From Climacteris rufus (Eukaryota > Chordata > Aves > Passeriformes > Climacteridae), in assembly GCA_013398175.1 (NCBI GenBank), contig VZRZ01007313.1, positions 295,242 to 359,241 on the forward strand: a stretch of DNA of 64,000 nt, given 5' to 3'. The notes beneath the pieces are model-generated. The model did not search any database and was not told the origin of the DNA. It worked only from the letters and a program-made list of their open reading frames with translations. Position numbers and translations under genes: made by a program. Shown piece after piece: positions 40,001-49,000 of the stretch (within the stretch, counting starts at the first letter, position 1; each line of letters begins with the position of its first letter).

Positions 40001-43000
40001 TGCCTTTTATCTGCTGGCTTATTCCTGTGGAAATCCTCTTAGGTCCATAGGGATGGCAGGCTGGAGGAAGGATGTTGCTATCCTGGAGGCTGTGCTCCTC
40101 TCTATGCAGACTGCCCAAGGCAGGAGCTGTGCTAGAAGAGCAGCTATAAGTGCAGAGTGTGGCTGGTTTGGGCCCAGGCCCAGGTCTGTGTATCTGCAGA
40201 AGATGAACATTTTCAAACATTTTTCTGGCATAAAATGGGCTGTAACATGTCCCCCGGAGGCAGGCTTCACAAGGCCTTCCTCTTAGGCCTTCCTCTTCCT
40301 TATCTTCTTGGATTCAAAGTGGCCACACTTGCCTGTCTTTATCTCCCTCCATCTCTGATAGTTCCCTACTGAGCTCCTGAATCTGCCTCAAAAACCTCCC
40401 CCTTTGGATGACTGCATTTCCATCCAGCTGTCGGTGCTGCACCCCTGCTCCCCACTGCACACAGGTCCCTGTGCACCCTACACCTGTTTCTCTTTCTGTT
40501 TCTCATTCCCTCTGTGTGTGGTTTCAGGGAGAGCCTGGACCACCTGGTGACCAAGGGCGGGAAGGACCCCCTGGACCACCTGGCGACCAGGTAAGAGCTT
40601 GGTTTAACCTCCTTGATCCCAAATGGAAGTGGTTGGGACAGCAGGGAGGGTGGGACAGAGGGTTTAACTGATTTCTGTCAGAACCCAGGATATGAACAAG
40701 GCTAAAAAATTGAAGACTTGGTTGCTGGGCTGTGGATAGAGTAACCTGCATACCACTTCCCAATCCCATGGAAACAGATGTCAACACATCTGACAGAATT
40801 GGAAACTGGCAAGTGCAAGCTGCAGCTACGCACAAAATGTTTGGGCCTGGGGCCAGAAGCTGCTCACCTCAGTCAGGGGTGTCAATGAGACATCTTGTGT
40901 CAGTGAGGATATCCTGACGCGGCCCCAGCAGTGCCCCTGACACCCTTGGCATCCTGCAGAGACAGCCTCTCCCAAAGCCCAGAATTCCTCAAGTCTGCTT
41001 GCTGCAAGGTGTGGCACTCCTGCTCTGCAGTCTGCTTGTCCTTGTGTGCCTCAGGGAACAGATCTGAGACCCCAGTCAAACAGCATCTGGCAGCATATCC
41101 ATCTTGCTGAGCACTGCTGAGGTGTCATTTTGGGATGTGGCCCTCGTAGGAAGGCAGCTCCTTGGATGTGTGTGTGTAATGGATCAGTGCTACAGGCTGG
41201 CACCAGCAAAGGAGGCTGGGGCTGGAGCTGGTCTCTGTGTGGTAGAGGCTCATTCCAGGTTCAAGACAGGAGAAAGACCATGTAGAAGACAGAAATCTGA
41301 TGCAAGCATGGTGGAGAACCAGGCTGGGATAGATCCTGCTTCCAGACAGCCCTCACTGTTAGGGAGAAAGCAGAGAAAGAGCAGTCTCCCTGCTGTCACT
41401 GAGCCTGTGGGACACCAGCTTTCTCTCCCCACTACTGAACTTGAGGCAAACCCCTGTCAGAGAGGAAAGCAAAACAAAAGCAGCTCTGATGCCTCCTCAG
41501 GCCAGAGGCTGCCCCAGTGCTCCCATCACTCCAGGAAGATTTGAAAAGCCAGTTGCAAAGCGACGATGAATTTTCCATGAGCTGAGTAAGAATGATTTTG
41601 TTTGGCCAAATTAAAAATAAATGCGTAATTAGGTTTGGGTAAGAGTAGGACCTTGGCAAACCCAAGTGTTTTTCAAGCCATGTTATCTTCAAGCTCTGGA
41701 TTTTGGACTGTATTTCTCTTGGCAAGGGGCAAGGGCTCCTGCTAACCTGTGACTCCCTTTCATCCTGTTTCTATCCAAGAAAAGCTAAAGGCCAGTGTGC
41801 TCTTTCCCTGATCCTCATGGAGAGGCCTGGTGGCCCTACTCTCTTCCTGGCCATGGTGCCCACCCCTTCTGTGGTTCTTGTTGCACCCGGAAAGGTAGTG
41901 GACAAGATCTCCTGACCCTAAATCCTGCGTCATAATAAACTCCTCCAGGACCGCGAGGGATTTGCGCTGCACTGCTGCAGCGAGGACAAGAATGGCCAGC
42001 GTGAGCCAAGGGTGCTGCGGCTCCAGCCTTGGCTGGTGTGAAGGATCACAAGTTCCTGTCCCTCCTTCCAAGATTTCTCTCCTCTGGACTTTTGGGCAGA
42101 AATAAGGTCACATGCCTTGGAGCAGTTCAGTGCTCTGCACTGTGCAATTTCAAGTCTTCTACACCCACAAGGGCACCATTCCTTGGAAGAAGGGTGTGTA
42201 CAGTGTGTATGGATGTTTCCCTCTGCCTTCCTCTGCCCTCTCCATTGCATGGGGACTGGTTGCACACCCAGCTCCATGTGAAATGCTGCCTTCCTTGAAC
42301 ATTCGGACCTGTGGGCAAGAGCATCACTACCCAGTTGTTGCCCACCATCATATCCCACCTCCTGGGAAGCGAACCCTGCAAAGGGCTGTCGGCACCAAGC
42401 AGGAGGTGGAGGGGCCCCCTTGGGACATCTGTGGAGCTCTTGGAGAAAAGAAACCTCCTTCTCTCTTGTGCTGTCTCTGGCCAGCCCTGCAGCTGATGGA
42501 GCGAGCGGCCACTGCCCAGATGGGATGTGTCAGAGTGACAGCTTTAGTCCATTCCAGCACACACTGCCAGGGCTCTGAGGCCTCCTGAGGGCAGTAACTG
42601 CCCAGAGCCAGCATGGCTGCAACCCAGACATGTCCAAGCCTTGAGGCACAGGGAGGTTTATGTCACCTTCAGGGTGATGTGCTTGCACCATGGACTGTCC
42701 TCCAGAGGCACTCCTGTCACAGACGATGAGATGCCACTGTGCAACCCAGCTGTGCTTTGATGCTGGAAAGCATCAGCCTGTCCTCCCTGATCCTCTTCCC
42801 ACCAGGTCCTCGGTTACTGGGGTGAGCTGTGAAGGAGAGGGATGGCTTTGAGGGCCTGGCTGCCACTGAAAGCACATGATGTTCAGCCCATACCTGTAGC
42901 ATTACACCTTGGCCTGGAAAGCTTCTTGGTTTGGTTCATGCTCAGCAAGGGTCTGCCTTCAATGGAGTTTTGCAGAAAGAATGGCATAAGGAAGTGTGGG

Positions 43001-46000
43001 AAGGCAGAGGGCACGAGGAGGAGCCAGGTGCAGCTCCTGAAGCATCTCCCCACCATCATTAACCCACATCAACGGGTCCTTTCTTGGGCTGGCCGAGGTG
43101 GAGGTGACTCACTGATAGGTGCATGAGGCAGATGTCCCCACCCATCACAGCACCAAAGGAAGGGACCAACCCCTCAGGGCAGGAGCAGCAGCAAGAGAAA
43201 AGCCCTGCTGAGAGACTCTCTGTGTTTCCCTAGGGTGAGCCTGGACCCCCAGGACCCAAAGGCTACAGGGGAGATGACGGCCCCCGCGGCAATGAGGTCA
43301 GTGCTGCTTCATCACTGCTTCTTCTGAGGGGAGGGGAAACAGGGAAGAGCAGCTGCTGCCTGTTAAGACTTTTCCCAAATCCCATGAATATTGGAAACCT
43401 ATCGGTACAAACTTCCTGGCAGGCACATCGAGGCACTTTCCATGGGTCCTTAAGGTCACAACTGCCTCTTCCCCCACCTCCCATAGGCCATTTCTTGGAG
43501 AGGTTATAGCCACATGGCTTCCCACCACAGAAAGTGGGGAAGATGCTCTCTGGGACAGCCACTTGAATCTGTCACCAGGTTTGATCCCCAGGGCAGGGAG
43601 CAAATGGAACCCTGAGCCCAGCTGTTGGCTTTCATAGAAATCCTAGAACAGTTTGGGTTGGAAGGGACCTTAAAGCACATTCAGTCCCACCCTCTGCCAC
43701 GGGCAGGAACACCTTCCACTATCCCAGGTTGTTCCAAGCTCCATCCAAGCTGGCCTGGAACACTTCCAGTGATGGGGCAGCCACAGCTTCTCTGGGCAAT
43801 CTGTGCCAGGGCCTCACCATACTCTCAGTAAAGAACTTCTTCCTGACATCCAGTCTGAATCTTTGCCTTGCTGTTGTACAAGCAGAACACCTCCATGGTG
43901 GGCTCATGTTGGTAGATGGTTGCCTCAGAAGTCATTGTCTGCCCAGCTCAGATAATGATGTGCAATCCTTGACTGCTTCTTCTGCTCCTTCCAGGGCCCA
44001 AAGGGATTGCCTGGAGCACCTGGGCTGCCTGGAGACCCTGGTCTGATGGGAGAAAGGGTGAGTGGTACTGCTGTGGAGATACACTGTCCGAGGAGAGCAG
44101 AATCCTGCTGCTGTGTATCTGAGAGGTCTATTTTTCTTCATCTCATCTATGTCTCCCTTACTTTCCAGGGGGAGGATGGTCCTCCTGGGAATGGCACAAT
44201 TGGATTCTCAGGTGCCCCAGTAAGTTTTTTGTGCTGTCTTGAAACTGTTAGACCATTACTTCTCTTGTCCAAACTAACATGCTTCCTTTTCTTTATCTCT
44301 AGGGGCAGCCAGGAGACAGAGGCAACCCTGGCATTAATGTAAGTGTGCTACTTCCTCATCCATACAGGGTTTGCCCTTGGTGGTGGTTTGTCACTTAGAG
44401 CCTTTCCATCAGCTGTATGGTGGAATGGTGCTCCCTGAAGCACCCGGCTCCTCCAAAGCCCTCTTTTCCTTCTGCCCACCTCTCCCTGCAGTGGATGCTT
44501 CCAGGGGAAGTGTCCTGCAAACACCTAAGGGCAGCAGCCTGGGCTGGGTGCTCTCTGAAGCAGTCCAGAGCCAGAGTTTGGGGTTGGGAGTGTCACCCAG
44601 GGGAAGCTGGATGGTGACATGATTTAGTGCTGAGTTAGTGGTTGGACTTGATGATCTCAGAGGTCTTTTCCAACCTAAGTGATTCTGTACCAGTGAAAGC
44701 CACCTAAGAAGATCTCTCCATCAAGAGCACTGAAATTTGGTGCTGAGGAGCCCATGTGCTGCTCCCCAGCCCCCTCCCAAGCCAGCTTCCACAAGGTCAC
44801 CACATGCCAGCACCAACTTCCATGCTGGTAACAGCCATTCACACAGGAGTCTCATCTGTACTGTTTTGTAGGGCACAAAAGGATATGTTGGACCTAAAGG
44901 TGATGAAGGAGAAGCTGGAGACCCTGGCAATGATGTGAGTAACCTGTGTAATGCTGAACCCTCTTTCCCTGGGTCTCTAACACTGATGGGCCAGCACCCA
45001 TCAGACTTTATAAAGCTTCAAGCACGCTTTGCCTCTGAGCAGTGACTGATGGCCAGGGGAGCTCTCTCTGGGTGTTCATTTTGTGTCCTACAGATGGCAA
45101 GCCTCCAGATCTGTTAGGCTGAGGTGGGCATCACTTCTGCAAGACTTTGTATGCTTCCAGGTAGCACTGATGTTTGCATCTGTGCTGTGCCGCTGTCCCA
45201 TGGGGGGAAATTTTCCCAGTGTCCCTTCCAAGCCCTGCTGTAGTTGGGTACAGCAACCTCAGATAATATTTTTGTGGTGAAGCAGGGCTCATCAGACATA
45301 TGATGGGGGAGGAGAAGGTGCTGCCCCCTGACACACACAGATTTGTGTTTGTTTTTGTTTTCATTCCAGAACCTGACACCTGGGCCCAGTGGCATCAAAG
45401 GAGCAAAGGGCCACAGGGGACGTGAAGGTCCCCCGGTAAGTAAGGACCCTGGCAGGGTTGCCACTGATGGCATCCATCCATCCATCCTTCCCCTGGGTGC
45501 TCTGGGAGCCACCCCAGGCAGTGACACACACTGTGTGTGCCGGCTGCCTTCCCCTTTGTGTGCATGGCACACATGGAAGTGGGTCTCCTCCTCCCACCTC
45601 CATGCAGCACCAGGGCATCATGCAAACAAGCACATGTCCCTGCTCCAAGTTCAGTGCAAGGGCCAGCAACTGGGAAGCCAAGAGGCTTTACCCAACTCTG
45701 CATTGCTTGGCAAGGTATTGTTAAGAGTACACCACAGATAGGACTGACTGTTCCCATAACTCTCCTCTCTGTGCTTCTGCTTGACAGGGACCACCAGGAC
45801 CTGTGGGACCTCCAGGACCAGATGTGAGTGGGACAGGATTGGCATGTGCTGCTTGCTGGCCTGGTCTGTGCTTCCCCTGCCCCATGTGATGGCTCCTGGG
45901 AGGAGGGCACTGCTGGGGGAGCCTTCTGCTCCTGAGCTCGGTGGTGACTCTCCCCATTCCTGCCCCAGCAAGTCTCACTGACCAGAATTCCTTCATGCCT

Positions 46001-49000
46001 GTCCATCACCAGCCAGTCTCCACTTGCTTATCGCTCATTTCCAGACCAGGACCTGCTTTGGGCACACAGAACAGCACCAGGGTGGGTGGGCAGTCAGGAA
46101 ACTGCCTTCAATGTCCATCAAACATTTATTTTCCTCTGTTTTCAGGAATGTGAAATCTTGGACATCATCATGAAGATGTGCTGTGAGTATCCGTGTACCT
46201 CTCCTCCCCTCCTACTCTGTGCCTTGCTGAGCAGGAAGTAGCTGTTTTTTCCCTGTCCTCAAGCAGGGGAATGCCACCCATGGGCATCACTCCCCTTTCA
46301 TGAGTCACAATTAAGTACCCTTGACTCAGGGTCCTCCAACTCTAGAATAGCTCACACAACTGTGTCTCACTTGTACATACTGCAGACTGGTTTGTTTGTG
46401 GCTCTGTAAAGGGAAAACAGGAGCAAAGTTGTGTAAAATCCTTGAGTGACCCATTTTGCAATTTTTTTTTTTTTCCTTAAATATCATGCTCTAATTTTCC
46501 CCCCGGGAAGGGAGGTGTATTTGGGGTGTTCTGCCATGGGGACAAGCAGCACACATGATGCAGAGGGTTTCTGGCCCACAGCCAGTAATGAAGTGCTGAA
46601 GGCGGTACTTGGGGAAGTGAGTTTGAGATCTATACTCTGCTGATTTACTTAATGCCTCTAGGATAAGCTTTTATTTTTATTTGAATAAGAACACATCAGC
46701 ATGTGCAGAAACAGAGCTCTGCCATGTGTGGAGCTCCAGGTCAGGGCATCACAACCTGAAACAGGAGAGACATCCAGGTATTTTAAACAGGATGGAAACC
46801 TCCACGAGCTTGGATTATCCAGGCCAGGTGTCTGTGGGTCTGCAGAAACACAAATCTCCAGTCTGCATTAGGGCGTGAAAAACCCTTCTGTCAAGCATTT
46901 TAACATTCTCTCTTTCTCTCCTTTCTCTTCTAGCTTGCTGTGGTGAGTGTTACTTGGCAAAGTTGCTCTGCAAACATTTACTAGTCCTTCTCCTTGCTTG
47001 CACCCCTCCCTTTCCCTGCTCCTTGACTTCTGCTATGGAGATGTGGTGAGAGCCCGTGAGGGAGGACCAGGCATGAGCCAAGCAGGGGAGGGCAGTAAGC
47101 ACTCCCTGAGGGTGCCACATGAATTCAGAGGCTTATGTGGCTGAATCCTACAATTGGAAAACAGTTGTCAAGGTGCCCTGTGCCAGCAGGGTGGATTTTT
47201 CTCCACCCTTTTTGCAATGGGGATGTCTGCTCAGGGTCCACTGTGGATCCAGCTCTGTCCTCTTCCTTCCAAATCCTGTGCTGGTCAGCAGAGGAATGCG
47301 CTGGGGTTTTTTTTTCCCTGATGCTGTCCTGATAGGTTGGATCCAAAATCTTGAAGGAAGAGCCAAGGGCACATGATGTCCTTCAGCTGTGGGAAAGAGG
47401 GGAGCAAGCTGAGTCAGCCTCCTCCAGCCCACCAGTGTCACCTCTGTCCTCCTGGGCTGGGCAAATGGAAGAAGTGAGAAGGCGTATGAGGAAACGGGTT
47501 ATGAAATAATTACTGGGTGGTTTAAGGGTACTCACAGCCTGGAAACACCACATGTTTTATAAGGGAGCAAATTCACGTGGAAAAATCTGTAAACTGGCTC
47601 TCAAATCTCCTTTGCAGCTCTTTTTCTCCATTATTTTACTCCATTCTTTGGGGGTGGGTATGGCACAGGCACTCAGCTGGTCAGGGCTGCAGCAGGCACC
47701 AGCTGCTTGCTTGGAAATGTCTCCCTGCAAAATGTACCCCTCCGCTCCTGTGCCTTGCTCCAGAGTGCACCTGTGGTCCTGTCGACCTCCTGTTTGTGTT
47801 GGACAGCTCGGAGAGCATCGGCCTGCAGAACTTCCAGATTGCCAAGGACTTCATCATCAAAGTCATCGACCGCCTGAGCAAGGATGAGCGGGTTAAGGTG
47901 AAATTTCTGCTGAGTGCTGTGATACACTGGTGTGGACTCACTTATTTTTCACTGCAAGCAGGAAAATGGGGAGATTCCTCCACTCCAAAAAGCTTCCATG
48001 AGGCTTGGCTTCAAGCTGGGGGTGGGTCTTTCCAAATTCAAAAGGGGTGGAGATTAGACAGCGGTTTGTTGTCCCAAAATACGGGCATTCCAATCTTTCT
48101 GGGCAAAGACACTCTGCCTGTTGTGGCTGGGAACTCTTCCTCCATATCCCAGAGCAAATGGTTCATCCAGCTTTCAATCAGCCTGATCAGTCAGTGTCTC
48201 AGTCTCTTCCTTGTCCTGATGAGCATTCCAGGTGTCTGGAGGGTATTGGAAGTCTCTGATGTCCAGCCTCCACACCTGGGTTTAGATTGCCATTTAACTA
48301 CACTACTAAAAATGACCCTTGCAGCCCCAAACCAGTAATACTGTCCCCATAGTGAGTCTTTCAGTCTGAAGAGGCACATAAATGCTTGCTCTCCTTCCTA
48401 ACTTGTTTCTGGTAACCTGCTGTGTGGGGGAAATTTCATTTACCTCTGTGATTTTGAAGGAGGGTTTGGGATCCAAACTTTCCTGAAGGCATAATCAGCC
48501 ACATCTAAAGCATTATAGTCTGTAAAGACACCATGACTTGTTGTTGAACACTTGTGTGGGCATACATGGGGGATTTGAATGGTAAAGAACTGGTAACAAG
48601 TAGAAAGGATAGAGCTGGGCAACATCAGAACCTGCCATGAGGACATTCAAGACAAGCCATCAGCAGGATTCTGAGCGTCTGAGTTCCCCTGAGGTGTATG
48701 CCCCTCACTGGCTTCTGTTTTGTCCCACAGTTTGAAGCTGGGGAGTCCCGTGTGGGCGTTGTGCAGTACAGCCACGACAACACGCAGGAGCTGGTGGCCA
48801 TGGGGGATGCCAACATAGACAACATCGGGGCGCTCAAACAGTGAGTCTGTGGGGTCTGACCCGGGAACACCTACTCACCTTCCATCCTCCATCTCCTGCA
48901 GCTCCAACTATGTTAGAAGTCACATAGTGGAAGGATTGGTGTCACTGTAGGTGAGCAAGGCTTGCAGGTTCACTGGTGTCTGTCCTTGCAGGGCAGTCAA

